This document shows positions 11,753 through 20,290 of a stretch of 26,047 nt of DNA, piece after piece. The DNA lies in the IMG/VR virus record IMGVR_UViG_3300031329_000021, positions 1 through 26,047 of that record. One strand, written 5' to 3'. A program made the position numbers and the translations under genes. The first letter of the stretch is position 1; every line of letters starts with the position of its first letter. Origin of the DNA: a virus. The notes under the pieces were generated by a model. That model was not told the origin of the DNA, made no database searches, and saw only the letters and a program-made list of their open reading frames with translations.

Positions 11753-12028
11753 ATGACTAACTTTCAGGCTTACGAAAAGCTAAAACTTGCAATCGCAAAC
11801 GCTCCTGCAATACCACCTTGCCAGACAACCGACCCTGAGATTTGGTTCTCTGATAACGAGACAGGAGTCCACGATTACAGGGTTGCAAAAATCTTTTGCA
11901 AAACTTGCCCTGTTAGAAATGAGTGCCTTCAGTATGCCATCGTCGCTAACGAGGTTCACGGAATCTGGGGAGGTCTTACCTACAAGGAGCGCAGGAAGCT
12001 CGCTCCTAAAGGTTGGCAAAAAAAGTGA
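11753..12028 (+). CDS. WhiB-like Fe-S transcriptional regulator 2
   Basis: 91 aa from ATG 11753; the longer TTG frame was rejected because it runs through the promoter. Cluster Cys: C23 (PPC), C49-x2-C52-x5-C58 (CKTCPVRNEC), then VHGIWGG and a basic tail (TYKERRKLAPKGWQKK) that may contact DNA. The Cys spacing is identical to regulator 3, so the two probably arose by duplication. Its stop overlaps the next start as GTGA. Confidence 0.85.
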   Translation: MTNFQAYEKLKLAIANAPAIPPCQTTDPEIWFSDNETGVHDYRVAKIFCKTCPVRNECLQYAIVANEVHGIWGGLTYKERRKLAPKGWQKK

Positions 12029-12291
12029 GGGCTGCTAAAGAACACAACAACCTGCGTCTTGCAATTCTTGAGCTGCCGACGACAACATCCTGTCAAAAAC
12101 TCGACCCCGATATTTGGTATCCTGAGCAAGGGCCAGCGCTTGCCATAACTATAGAAGCTAAGCGCCTCTGTAGCCTCTGTCACGTCCGAGTAGAGTGCTT
12201 GGCTTATGCCTTAGCAGCTAACGAACGTCACGGAATCTGGGGAGGGCTGAGCGCCGACGCTAGGAAAAAACTTAGAGCGACTTCTTCGTAA
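12025..12291 (+). CDS. WhiB-like Fe-S transcriptional regulator 3
   Basis: 88 aa from GTG 12025, coupled to regulator 2 by a GTGA overlap. Cys at 23, 49, 52 and 58 (TSC; CSLCHVRVEC, with His where Pro is usual), then RHGIWGG and a basic tail (ADARKKLRATSS). Its 3' end overlaps the convergent holin-like gene by 20 bp, with no terminator between them, so late transcription would produce antisense RNA to it. Confidence 0.85.
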   Translation: MRAAKEHNNLRLAILELPTTTSCQKLDPDIWYPEQGPALAITIEAKRLCSLCHVRVECLAYALAANERHGIWGGLSADARKKLRATSS

Positions 12292-12469
12292 TGATAGAAG
12301 TTAGCACTGATAGTAGTGCTGATCCGAGTGCAATGCTAAAAAAGCCAACCCAGTCAACTGCAAATAGCCCTACGGTTCCTCCACCGAGGAAAGCCAGTCC
12401 TGCCTGAGCAAAAGTCTTTACAGCACGCTCTCCGGCACTGTTGATAAATTCTTTACTAAACATCTCCAT
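12272..12469 (-). CDS. Holin-like membrane protein, 65 aa
   Basis: Starts MEMFSKEFINSAGERAVKTFAQ (amphipathic), then a hydrophobic region AGLAFLGGGTVGLFAVDWVGFFSIALGSALLSVLTSII, enough for two membrane spans, and a KKSL tail. The E-R-A-V-K-T-F-A-Q ... DW-x-G ... S-x-L-T-S form is the one seen in actinophage holins next to lysins. An ATG six bases further in is an alternative start. It is last in the late operon. Confidence 0.65.
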   Translation of the reverse strand: MEMFSKEFINSAGERAVKTFAQAGLAFLGGGTVGLFAVDWVGFFSIALGSALLSVLTSIITKKSL

Positions 12470-12758
12470 TAGTCCAATCTTGATTGTTGTTTCTTCCGTC
12501 TTGCCACGATGCACTTACAGTGTACGCTGTTGTGATTATTGAGATAAGCGATACGCCGCCTGTTATCAAAGTGACCCCGACTCCCCATTGGTCAACTAGG
12601 AACGTCACAGCACCGAAGATTATCATTGCGAAGCCGAGTCGATACGATCCAAAGATTAGCTTGCGACGAAACTTCCAGCTTGCTCCGGTTGCGGACTCAG
12701 GTTCATCCTTTAGGAAGAACACTCCGTCAAGCATTTTTACAAGGGTCTTTTGCAACAT
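12456..12758 (-). CDS. Two-span membrane protein of the lysis cassette
   Basis: Contains MLDGVFFLKDEPES, then KFRRKLIFGSYRLGFAMIIFGAVTFLVDQ and GVGVTLITGGVSLISIITTAYTV: two membrane spans after a cytoplasmic N-terminus. Found in similar position in related actinophages, possibly an antiholin or accessory holin. The ATG at 12758 has GAGAGG at seven bases but lies in the lysin gene; the ATG at 12734, just after the lysin stop, is the alternative start. Confidence 0.6.
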   Translation of the reverse strand: MLQKTLVKMLDGVFFLKDEPESATGASWKFRRKLIFGSYRLGFAMIIFGAVTFLVDQWGVGVTLITGGVSLISIITTAYTVSASWQDGRNNNQDWTNGDV

Positions 12759-13243
12759 TCGCATACCTCTCGTACGGGCTTCTTTACGTTAGCGAGAATT
12801 AGCTTGTATACGTCAACCTTGTCAGACGTTACGCCAAAGACGCCCTTCAGAGTTCTTGACGCTGTGACGTGGACGTGAGGGCCAGAACTTTTGCCAGTGT
12901 TACCTAGCAGCCCGACTGTCTGACCTTTGCGGAGCTTCTGCCCGACTTGGTAACCCGGCTTAGAATCCATATGGCAATATCCCAAGAACCAGACAACGCC
13001 GTCTTTATCCATCGCAGTTTGAACGACAACCCAACCAAGAACATCTGAAAACTGAATCAACCTAATCGTACCCTTGGCGATTGCAGGTATTCGTGTGCCT
13101 CTTGGTCTTGCCCAGTCTGTCCCAGAGTGCGGTTGCATACCGTTTGCTTTTCTAAAGTTACTCATCTCGCCATAGTGCGAGGTTATGTATTTAGCATCAT
13201 AGACTAAGCGCCAATCAGCAGTGCGATCAGAGAAGCGACTCAC
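12737..13243 (-). CDS. M23-family peptidase, endolysin
   Basis: 168 aa. Zinc site H39-x3-D43 (HSGTD), H91 (GYCHMD) and H123-x-H125 (GPHVHV), with GLLGNTGKSS before it, all in standard order for lysostaphin-like M23 endopeptidases. It should cut peptidoglycan cross-links at lysis. The GTG start has AAGGA upstream. No cell-wall-binding domain is visible; the C-terminus is a short Cys-rich tail (CECCKRPL). It lies next to membrane proteins of the lysis cassette. Confidence 0.85.
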   Translation of the reverse strand: MSRFSDRTADWRLVYDAKYITSHYGEMSNFRKANGMQPHSGTDWARPRGTRIPAIAKGTIRLIQFSDVLGWVVVQTAMDKDGVVWFLGYCHMDSKPGYQVGQKLRKGQTVGLLGNTGKSSGPHVHVTASRTLKGVFGVTSDKVDVYKLILANVKKPVREVCECCKRPL

Positions 13244-13267
13244 TTTGACTTCCTTAATTTGTATATT

Positions 13268-13513
13268 TTAGCCACGAAGCAAGCTCACTAACCCGACTGC
13301 GACTGCTCCAAGTGTTGCGCCGTAGACTCCGTAGACGAGGCGAGCGATAAGCTCGACCTTTGCTAAACGAGTTTCCATATTGGCAACCTTTTCAGGCAGA
13401 TACTTTAAGCCACGCAGCTCCGCAAACATCTCGATCTGGTTCTCGTTTACTTCCATAAGTTTCTCATAAACTTGAACATTAGTAATGCGAACTGATGTGC
13501 CTTCTTCAGCCAT
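13268..13513 (-). CDS. Coiled-coil plus membrane-anchor protein (XhlA-like)
   Basis: 81 aa: helical residues ~15-55 (VYEKLMEVNENQIEMFAELRGL...KVANMETRLAKVELI) and one C-terminal span (VYGVYGATLGAVAVGLVSLL). This layout resembles haemolysin XhlA/DUF2746-type phage lysis accessories. It lies between a tail protein and the lysin, consistent with a lysis role; assignment by architecture. Confidence 0.55.
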   Translation of the reverse strand: MAEEGTSVRITNVQVYEKLMEVNENQIEMFAELRGLKYLPEKVANMETRLAKVELIARLVYGVYGATLGAVAVGLVSLLRG

Positions 13514-13860
13514 TATTTGCCGCCTTCAAACTGAGTTGCTTCCCAGTCAATTATTTCTTCATTCCACGAATAAATTAGCCCGTCGTCTGGGTAAGGCACT
13601 GGTGATTCCCATTGGCAAGTTTCCTCGACTAGCAGCCAAGAGTCATAGGGCTTAGGCGAAATGAATGCGTCACGCTCTGAGTCGTAGGTAAATCCAACAC
13701 CTGCATAGTTGAACCGAATGGTTGCGTTGTAGCTAGTCTGAATCCAAGTGCCGCCAAGGTTGTCAACCAACCAGTCGTAGCCCTCGTTAGGGAAAGCGTT
13801 GTTAGTGACCAACACTCTAGTTACAATGTTGTCTTCGTCTAGTTCTGCAAAGTTTGCCAT
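13513..13860 (-). CDS. Virion/tail-associated protein of aquatic-phage type
   Basis: 115 aa: MANFAELDEDNIVTRVLVTNN, then GGTWIQTSYN, RFNYAGVGFTYDSERDAFISPKPYDSWLL and a C-terminal WESPVPYPDDGLIYSWNEE. I recognise this order from tail-fibre-region proteins of marine and freshwater phages; the precise role is unknown, possibly a structural component or chaperone of the fibre. It overlaps its neighbours by one base (ATG/stop). Confidence 0.6.
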   Translation of the reverse strand: MANFAELDEDNIVTRVLVTNNAFPNEGYDWLVDNLGGTWIQTSYNATIRFNYAGVGFTYDSERDAFISPKPYDSWLLVEETCQWESPVPYPDDGLIYSWNEEIIDWEATQFEGGK

Positions 13861-14765
13861 TATGCCGCATACCTAACTATTACAACTCCTGAGCCTCCGT
13901 TACCAGAAATGCTTCCAAAGGTGCCATTTCCGCCGCCGCCTCCGCCTGTGTTTATTGTTCCGTTTGTCGACTCAATTACACCGTTAATCGTGCGTCCACC
14001 GTTCCCACCGCCATCAGTGCCTGAACCAATGGTTTCTTGATAAGTTCCGCCGCCACCGCCGCCAGCTCTAGAAATGGAAGTGCCAGTTATTAATGAAGAT
14101 AACCCTGCGCCACCATCTCCGCCGTGACCTGTTGCATCTGTTCCACCCGCTTCACCGACAGAACCAGCGCCACCACCGCCAGCACTCGCAATTGCCGCAT
14201 CACTTGTACCGTTAGCTGCTAAGCCTCCGCTAAAGCCCTCATTAGTTGTTCCGCTACCGCCTGCTGAACCTGTTGTACTTTGAGTTCCGCCGCCACCGCC
14301 TGAGCCGCCATCGCTGCCAGTTCCCGACGTTGCACTTGTCCCAAAGCCACCCCCGCCACCGCCTGAGCTAGTAACAGTTGAAAAAGTGGTATTACTACCA
14401 TTAGTGCCGTTAGTTGTTGTTGCGCTAGAAGCTGCGCCACCTGAGCCAACTGTAATTGTGTAGCCTTGAGCCGTTACGGAGATAGTTGATTCTGCACTAG
14501 CTCCGCCGCCCGAAGATTCCCCAACGACGCTACAGCGATAACCGCCTGAGCCTCCTCCTCCAGAAGGATAACCGTTATTAGAAGAACCACTACCGCCGCC
14601 GCCTGCGATAACCAAATACTCACAATTCAAGTTCTTGGTAGGTGTGAACGTGCCTGATGCTGTAAAAGTATGTATCCAATAGCCATCGGCCTCAGTAATA
14701 GTTCCACCAGTAGCGAAAGGGCCGGTAGCGCCACCTGCTGCTGCGAGTATCCCTAGAGGTATCAC
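13860..14765 (-). CDS. Glycine-rich tail fibre/tip protein
   Basis: 301 aa from a GTG start. Residues ~25-65 (YWIHTFTASGTFTPTKNLNCEYLVIAGGGGSG) are the entry to a Gly-rich domain, followed by about 230 residues of G/S/T runs (GGGGGG, SGGG), ending SGNGGSGVVIVRYAA. This type is found in phage receptor-binding or fibre-tip proteins, where polyglycine II helices pack together. It probably touches the host surface. Repeats at DNA level make the region prone to recombination. Confidence 0.7.
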   Translation of the reverse strand: MIPLGILAAAGGATGPFATGGTITEADGYWIHTFTASGTFTPTKNLNCEYLVIAGGGGSGSSNNGYPSGGGGSGGYRCSVVGESSGGGASAESTISVTAQGYTITVGSGGAASSATTTNGTNGSNTTFSTVTSSGGGGGGFGTSATSGTGSDGGSGGGGGTQSTTGSAGGSGTTNEGFSGGLAANGTSDAAIASAGGGGAGSVGEAGGTDATGHGGDGGAGLSSLITGTSISRAGGGGGGTYQETIGSGTDGGGNGGRTINGVIESTNGTINTGGGGGGNGTFGSISGNGGSGVVIVRYAA

Positions 14766-15541
14766 GCTAGGTCACCTATCAAGACAGCAGTTGAAGAACT
14801 CAAGAACAGTATCGAGGCAGCAGCCCACTGTGAGGCTATCGTTAGCGCTGCGTCTTTTGAGTTGACTGTGACGCCTGAGCCTGCAAAGGTAATCACGCCT
14901 GTCCCGATGTTCACGAAGTCCACCCTGTCGCCTGCGCTGAATGTTGCGCTTGGAGCTGTAAGAGTGAAAGTTCCGTCGGCTGTTATCGTTTCGCCTCTGT
15001 CGCCAACTGCGAGAGTGTAGGCAGCGGTCTTGGCGTTTACCGCCGGAGTGAGCAAAGCTTTGTCGTCAAGCTGTGACTGAATCCCAGAGGTTACGCCTTC
15101 TACATAATTCAGCTCGGTTGCGTCTGCTGTCACACCGTCAAGAATGTTCAGCTCTGCGGTAGTTGCCGTCACGCCGTCAAGGATGTTTAGCTCTGCTGCT
15201 GTGGCTGTTAGGTCGCTTATCTGTGAGGCAGGGATTGTAACTGCGCTTAGGTCAACGTTTAGAGTTACGTCGCCGGTTGTGCCTCCGCCACTAAGGGCTG
15301 TCCCTGCGACTACCGAAGTAATATCGCCAGGGTTAGACACTGCCACCCAAGCGCTGCCTGAATAGTATTGAAGCGAATCCGTGTCTGAAAGAAAAGCAAG
15401 CATCCCCTCGGCAACATTGTCACCTAGCGCTGTCGTTCTAGCTGCTGCGTCTGCATAAACTTGCACGACTTGATTCTGGATCAAGCTTTGAAAGTCGTCT
15501 GCCTCGACTACTTCGCCTACTGCCCATAGTTTCCAGCTCAT
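14762..15541 (-). CDS. Tail fibre protein with 13-residue repeats
   Basis: 259 aa. N-terminal part (WKLWAVGEVVEADDFQSLIQNQV... LQYYSGSAWVAV) parallels the upstream gene. Residues 116-154 are three tandem units of ELNILDGVTA type, a motif common in phage tail fibres. The C-terminus (GDRVDFVNIGTGVITFAGSGVTVNSK...) forms a beta-rich end also shared with the upstream gene. The two genes are probably duplicated with the repeat insert as the main difference. Confidence 0.65.
   Translation of the reverse strand: MSWKLWAVGEVVEADDFQSLIQNQVVQVYADAAARTTALGDNVAEGMLAFLSDTDSLQYYSGSAWVAVSNPGDITSVVAGTALSGGGTTGDVTLNVDLSAVTIPASQISDLTATAAELNILDGVTATTAELNILDGVTADATELNYVEGVTSGIQSQLDDKALLTPAVNAKTAAYTLAVGDRGETITADGTFTLTAPSATFSAGDRVDFVNIGTGVITFAGSGVTVNSKDAALTIASQWAAASILFLSSSTAVLIGDLA
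15080..15196 (-). repeat. Three 39-bp tandem coding repeats
   Basis: Three 13-codon units in the tail fibre gene: AELNILDGVTATT, AELNILDGVTADA, TELNYVEGVTSGI. The third is degenerate. Such repeats can expand or contract and alter fibre length. Confidence 0.75.
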
Positions 15542-15542
15542 A

Positions 15543-16085
15543 CTAAACCGCCGTAATGTTTCCGATTAGTCGGTACTCGTCTGTCGCCACACAAAGAAGT
15601 GTAGCCGCTGAATACTGAGCGCCGATTGTAAAACTGCCCGATGTTGTGGATGTTGCGTCTCCTGCCACCGTTGCCGTGTCTGCCGTTATTGTGACCACGC
15701 CTGCGCCGTCTGCAATTATGTCTGCCCTAGCACCGACCTGAAAGTCCGTGCTTGCGTCTACAGTTACAGTCGTCGCCGAGCCGTTGGTAAATCTGATTGT
15801 TTTATTTTCGTCTGTCGAGGCAAGCGTTCTAGACGTCGTTGCGTCTGTCACAATTGTGGTTAGTTGGCTTGCCTGAGTATCTACTCCCACCCAAGCGGAA
15901 CCGTTGTAAACGGTAAGCAAGTTTGTGTCGTCAAGGTAAGAAAACATTCCCTCCGCAACGGTAGCAATCCCACTGGTTCGAGCCGAAGCATCGGCAAATC
16001 GCATAATGGTTTGGTTCATTAAATAGGAATTGACGTCGGCTGCTGCAAGTACCTCCCCGGCGACCCACACTTTTTGTCCAGTCAA
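15543..16085 (-). CDS. Tail fibre/tip protein, paralogue of the next gene
   Basis: 180 aa, TTG start behind TAGGAG. GQKVWVAGEVLAAADVNSYLMNQTIMRFADASARTSG... MFSYLDDTNLLTVYNGSAWVGV aligns with the start of the downstream fibre gene, as does the C-terminal GARADIIADGAGVVTITAD. It lacks the 13-residue repeats. Function: structural, near the tail tip, inferred from position after the minor tail protein. Confidence 0.6.
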   Translation of the reverse strand: MTGQKVWVAGEVLAAADVNSYLMNQTIMRFADASARTSGIATVAEGMFSYLDDTNLLTVYNGSAWVGVDTQASQLTTIVTDATTSRTLASTDENKTIRFTNGSATTVTVDASTDFQVGARADIIADGAGVVTITADTATVAGDATSTTSGSFTIGAQYSAATLLCVATDEYRLIGNITAV

Positions 16086-16092
16086 GTTACTC

Positions 16093-17322
16093 CTAAAAAC
16101 CTAAAATGTTGTTTGAGGATAGTCTACCAAACACTAGGTCGGATAGAGTCCAAGGGCTTTTTTCAATCGTGCTAAAGCCAAGGCTAAGGATGTGTTCAAC
16201 AGTCGACACCGAGTGGTCGATGCGAATAATCTCTGCGAACTTTGAAATGGCAGGAGCGATGCCGTTAGGCGTTAGCTTAATTTCTACGACGTCGGAAAGC
16301 TCCAAGGCAAGAAGCTGCGCCTGTTGAGCTAAAGTTCTCCGGTCAAGAATTACGTCGACCGAATTGAAACGGTACTCGGGGTCTTTGTATTTGTTGGCAT
16401 AAAGCTTTGAAAGCTCGACTAAATCTGAGTCGTTATTTATTAGCAAGCCCGTTTGATTTAGACCAAAAATCCCGTAAGTATCTATCGAGTCCAACGCACG
16501 AGCAACCGCTTGTGTCCCTGTAATTTGTGAGGTCAAAACAATTTCGTTGTGCAGGTTTTCCGAGCCATACTCTACGACGATGTTTGAATATGGGACGCCT
16601 GTTCCGTCGTCTGCAAAAGTAAATCCCTGCGCATTGGAAGACGCTCTCCTGTCACGGAAAACAACCGAGCCTGCCTTTGAAATAAAGAACGAACCCGGCT
16701 CAGATTTTTCAATAGTTCTAAAGTAAGCCAAAGCGTTCGTGTTCTCTGGGATAGTGTCTGCCCCTAGCTCCATTGCGCCGACCTCAATGTCTCTTTGAGC
16801 TACAGGCCAAGCAAGTTCTGGCAAAGACAAGATCGTGTTTATTCTGTCGCCACTTTGTTGCACGTCATTGGTTCTTGTAAAAATAAACTGACTCGCAAGT
16901 GAAGACGTTGCGTCTGAACACGCAACCGCAACCGTGCTGTCTCCGCTTGGTTCATAGAAAAGATTCCAGTCGTCAATCAAACCAAAGAATTGAACCACCC
17001 CACCGGAGCTAATTCGGATTTGTCGCTTAGGTATAATCTGGCCAAAATAAGGAGAAGCTGCAAACTCAGGGTCGAAGGTTCTGTCGTTGTTTAGCAACAC
17101 AACATTTGCAAGCCCTTGGTCGTACTGATCGAGCTGTCTGTTCTTGCCTCGTTGTATTGAAATGCTTTTGACCTTGGCTGTCACGTCGTAAAAAATAGCG
17201 CCTGACAACGGAAAGCTTGAGTTGTCTAGCAACCCTTTTGTCTCGCTGTCGAGCGTAAAAAACGGAGCAGTTGGCGAGGTTACGTTGAAACCAATTTCGA
17301 CTAGAGGTGTAGGGACTGCCAT
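16093..17322 (-). CDS. Minor tail protein (distal tail/baseplate)
   Basis: 409 aa. VKSISIQRGKNRQLDQYDQGLANVVLLNNDRTFDPEFAASPYFGQIIPKRQIRIS is the signature start of the minor tail proteins that follow the tape measure in actinophages (R-G-x-x-R-x-L-D ... N-x-D-R-x-F-D-P ... P-x-R-x-x-R-I). The rest is beta-rich with no enzymatic motif. It should sit at the tail tip between the tail tube and fibre. The ATG is one base from the tape measure stop. Confidence 0.75.
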   Translation of the reverse strand: MAVPTPLVEIGFNVTSPTAPFFTLDSETKGLLDNSSFPLSGAIFYDVTAKVKSISIQRGKNRQLDQYDQGLANVVLLNNDRTFDPEFAASPYFGQIIPKRQIRISSGGVVQFFGLIDDWNLFYEPSGDSTVAVACSDATSSLASQFIFTRTNDVQQSGDRINTILSLPELAWPVAQRDIEVGAMELGADTIPENTNALAYFRTIEKSEPGSFFISKAGSVVFRDRRASSNAQGFTFADDGTGVPYSNIVVEYGSENLHNEIVLTSQITGTQAVARALDSIDTYGIFGLNQTGLLINNDSDLVELSKLYANKYKDPEYRFNSVDVILDRRTLAQQAQLLALELSDVVEIKLTPNGIAPAISKFAEIIRIDHSVSTVEHILSLGFSTIEKSPWTLSDLVFGRLSSNNILGF

Positions 17323-20276
17323 TAGAGCGGACTCACAATAACTTGTCCGCCGCCTGTGACGTACTTAGCAACAGTGTTACCCAAAGACTTTCCAACCATC
17401 GCTAGAGACTGCGAGGTGTCCGCCTTGACGTTGATGTTTATCACAGTACCGACTGCGGCTTCAGGGCTTCCGCCTGCTGTCAAAGAGTTTCTGCTAGACC
17501 TGATTTCTGCCAAGGTACTTAGAGCAGAAGCTCGTTGAGCAGCACTAATTGAAGCTAGGTTTGCATAGGCATTTGCCCCTGCAATCCTGTCGTCAAGATA
17601 ACTAAGCACTCCTGCCACGTCGCTCGCTGAGTCAATGAGAATCCCAACTCCGTTTTTTATGTCGGAGGAAGCACCCTGTGTAACGCCCGTGCCGAGTGAG
17701 CCGCCGGGCATAGTTGCGGCTTCAATTTCTTTTCCGACAGCGAAGCCTTTTACCTTTTCAAGCTTGGCTAGGAACTGGTCAAGAGTGCCACCAAGACCGC
17801 CAAACATTCCGTCCATATCTTCAATATCTTCTTGTAACTGAGACTTGATTCCAGACACCGAGTCGTGTAAAGCCACAGCAGCCTGCTCAAGGGCTTCGGC
17901 AAGCGTCGCTTGTTGTTGTACCAATGCGACTGCCAAATCGCTCTGAGTGGTCGCATACAGCTGCTCGAGAGCAGCAGTAGCCAATCCTTGCTTCTCGTAG
18001 ATTTCAGCCGCTAAGGTATCCATCCCATTTGCCGACTCAGTTTCTAGTGCGTCAAATAGGTTCCGGAGGTTTTCTTTTGTCTCAGGAGTTGACTCAAGGA
18101 TCGCACCTGCAAGCTCGTTACCTGTTTCAACTCCTGCCGAAACAATCTGCTCAATAAATGTTTGCGTGAAACCCTGCGACGCTAGGTCGGCTGACTTAGA
18201 CAGCAGCCCCTTAGAGGCGTCCAGCTTGGCAGTCATTGAGCTAATGAGTCCATCGACAGACTTGTCTTCGCTGCTGTCGAACAAGCGCCCAACGTCGACC
18301 TCTACTGCTGAGCGGTATGCGTTGCGCAACCTGTCTTGCGAACCTTGGACTATTCCTGCAAGCTTGTTGTCAAACTCCGTCTGTAGCCTCAGAATTGAAT
18401 CGGCGTAATCCTGATTTGCCGTCGCAACCGTGTCGTTGTAATTCTTCTGCGCTGAAGCAAGCTGCTTTTGCGAGGACTTTATCATTGTTTGAACACGCTC
18501 GAAAGCAACATCTTTTGCACTTGGGCCTGTAGACACTCGGCTTGTTGATGGTGTGTTGTAAACAATCGGAACTCTAGGCCCCCACTTGTTACCGTCCCAA
18601 GTCATTGTGAACCAAACTTCTTCACCGGGTGCGCCGTAGAACGAGGTAAAGACTTGGCCCGGTCTTGGGTTGCCCGGCAAGCCCTTGTTCTGACCAGTAG
18701 GAGATGCAGGTATTAGCTCACCCGGAGCCATAATCTTGACCCCGGCCAAGCGCAGTGCCGCTTCCGTAGCTGCGTTTAGCTCGCCTGTTACTCCACCAAG
18801 CTTTAAATTGTTAAATCTGTTTAGCTCGCCTGTTGTTCCGTCAGTTGCCCTGTTGACTTCTCTTTGCTTGTTCACCATCCCGTTTAGGGAATTGACAAGT
18901 CCAGCAGTGGCAGCAGCAGCAGCAGCGATAATTATTGCTAGTCGAACATAAGGGTTTTTGCCGACTGCGGTGTTGAAAAGTATTTGAAGAACAGTGGCTA
19001 CCTTTATCACTGCGTTTAGAGCGATGATGCCAGCAGACAGCCCAGCGATAACACCAATCATCTTACCAATGACTTCGATGTTGTCGACAATGGAAATTAT
19101 GAAGTTAGCGACGTTTCTAGTTGCGCCCTCCCAGTCAACTCTTGCCAATGCTGCCGTGAGCTTTTCGCCTATCTCTGGAAGCAGGTTTTTTACTATTGGG
19201 ATTAGCTGTTCAAGCCTTGGAGCCAGCTTGCTTCCAATGTCGATTCCAACGTCGGCAGCGGCAGAGCCAAGCAAGGAAAGCTGAGCGTTGAAACTTGTTA
19301 GCTGCTTATCTGCAACCGCCTGCGCAGTTCCGCCTGCGTCCCTTAGCGCTCCTTCGTAGTCTCGAAGTGCGCCTCCGTTATCTATCAGAAGCAAGATTCC
19401 AGCACGAGCTTGCTTAGTAAACCCAAGCTGACTTAGTGTTGCAAGTCTTTGCTCGACGGTCATATCTCCGAGTGATTCCGTGAAGTCGTCTGCAATGTCT
19501 GCAAAGTTGTTCATTTTGCCGGAAGCGTCAAAGACAGAAATACCTAAATCTTTAAACTGGTCTGGAACCTTTTGAGCTTGCTCGGCCAATCCAAAGATTG
19601 TATTTGTTAGCTGCGTTCCTGCAAGCTCACCCTTGACACCTTGATCGGCAAAGACTGCAAGCGCAGCAGCACCTTCGGCGATATCCTTTTCGACAGACTT
19701 AAGTGCTGTTCCTGCCTTGGTAGTTAGAGAGGTTGAGAACTGCTCAATGGTTGCGTTGGCTAACTGAGAAGCCCTCGCCAGAGTGTCGGAGACGACAATC
19801 ATATTTTCCATATTCGCAACAGCGTCGTTCTTGATGGTCAAGCCAAGAGCCGACTGAGCGTCTGTCAGTAGGTCAGTGGCAAGCGCCATATCGAACATTC
19901 CAGCCTGCGCAAATTGCGCCACAACTGGGAGGGCAGAGATTGAAGCCTCTGCATCAAGTCCAGCGGATGCTAGAAAGTAAAAAGATTCTGCCGCTTGTTC
20001 GGCTGAGAAGGTTGTGACTAGAGCTACCTCACGGGCAGCCCTTGCCATATCGTCCTCCATAGTCTTCGTGAGGTCGCCCATAATGGCTTGGGACTTGACA
20101 AGCGCTCCGTCAAACTTTGCAAACTCACGGACTGAGGCAACGGCGATCGCAGCGGTCGAGGCAGCGATTGCAGCTAGTGCAACACCTGCGCTTTTAGCAA
20201 GGTTGTCAAGGCTAATGCTTGCGTTCTTGATTCCCTTGTTGTCAAAGTCGGAGACAATCCGAATCTTGATAGCCAT
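17322..20276 (-). CDS. Tail tape measure protein
   Basis: 984 aa. A TP901-type core at residues ~45-340 (FAKFDGALVKSQAIMGDLTKTMEDDMARAAREVA... FSAEQAAESFYFLASAGLDAEASISALPVVAQFA), two hydrophobic segments (~402-425 and ~444-463), then a long helical/coiled C-terminal half. It sets tail length and is ejected during infection. Length would predict a tail of roughly 150 nm using the usual 1.5 Å per residue rule. It is downstream of the chaperones, separated from them by an extra gene. Confidence 0.9.
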   Translation of the reverse strand: MAIKIRIVSDFDNKGIKNASISLDNLAKSAGVALAAIAASTAAIAVASVREFAKFDGALVKSQAIMGDLTKTMEDDMARAAREVALVTTFSAEQAAESFYFLASAGLDAEASISALPVVAQFAQAGMFDMALATDLLTDAQSALGLTIKNDAVANMENMIVVSDTLARASQLANATIEQFSTSLTTKAGTALKSVEKDIAEGAAALAVFADQGVKGELAGTQLTNTIFGLAEQAQKVPDQFKDLGISVFDASGKMNNFADIADDFTESLGDMTVEQRLATLSQLGFTKQARAGILLLIDNGGALRDYEGALRDAGGTAQAVADKQLTSFNAQLSLLGSAAADVGIDIGSKLAPRLEQLIPIVKNLLPEIGEKLTAALARVDWEGATRNVANFIISIVDNIEVIGKMIGVIAGLSAGIIALNAVIKVATVLQILFNTAVGKNPYVRLAIIIAAAAAATAGLVNSLNGMVNKQREVNRATDGTTGELNRFNNLKLGGVTGELNAATEAALRLAGVKIMAPGELIPASPTGQNKGLPGNPRPGQVFTSFYGAPGEEVWFTMTWDGNKWGPRVPIVYNTPSTSRVSTGPSAKDVAFERVQTMIKSSQKQLASAQKNYNDTVATANQDYADSILRLQTEFDNKLAGIVQGSQDRLRNAYRSAVEVDVGRLFDSSEDKSVDGLISSMTAKLDASKGLLSKSADLASQGFTQTFIEQIVSAGVETGNELAGAILESTPETKENLRNLFDALETESANGMDTLAAEIYEKQGLATAALEQLYATTQSDLAVALVQQQATLAEALEQAAVALHDSVSGIKSQLQEDIEDMDGMFGGLGGTLDQFLAKLEKVKGFAVGKEIEAATMPGGSLGTGVTQGASSDIKNGVGILIDSASDVAGVLSYLDDRIAGANAYANLASISAAQRASALSTLAEIRSSRNSLTAGGSPEAAVGTVININVKADTSQSLAMVGKSLGNTVAKYVTGGGQVIVSPL

Positions 20277-20290
20277 AAGTTATGCCCTGT

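Noticed and set aside
14219-14449. Alternative minus-strand frame in the glycine-rich gene (Ala/Gln-rich)
   Set aside because: Low-complexity shadow produced by the GGN repeats of the real frame.
13860-14765. CRISPR-like or regularly spaced repeats
   Set aside because: The repetition is irregular GGN codon runs of a glycine-rich protein, with no constant repeat/spacer pattern anywhere in the window.
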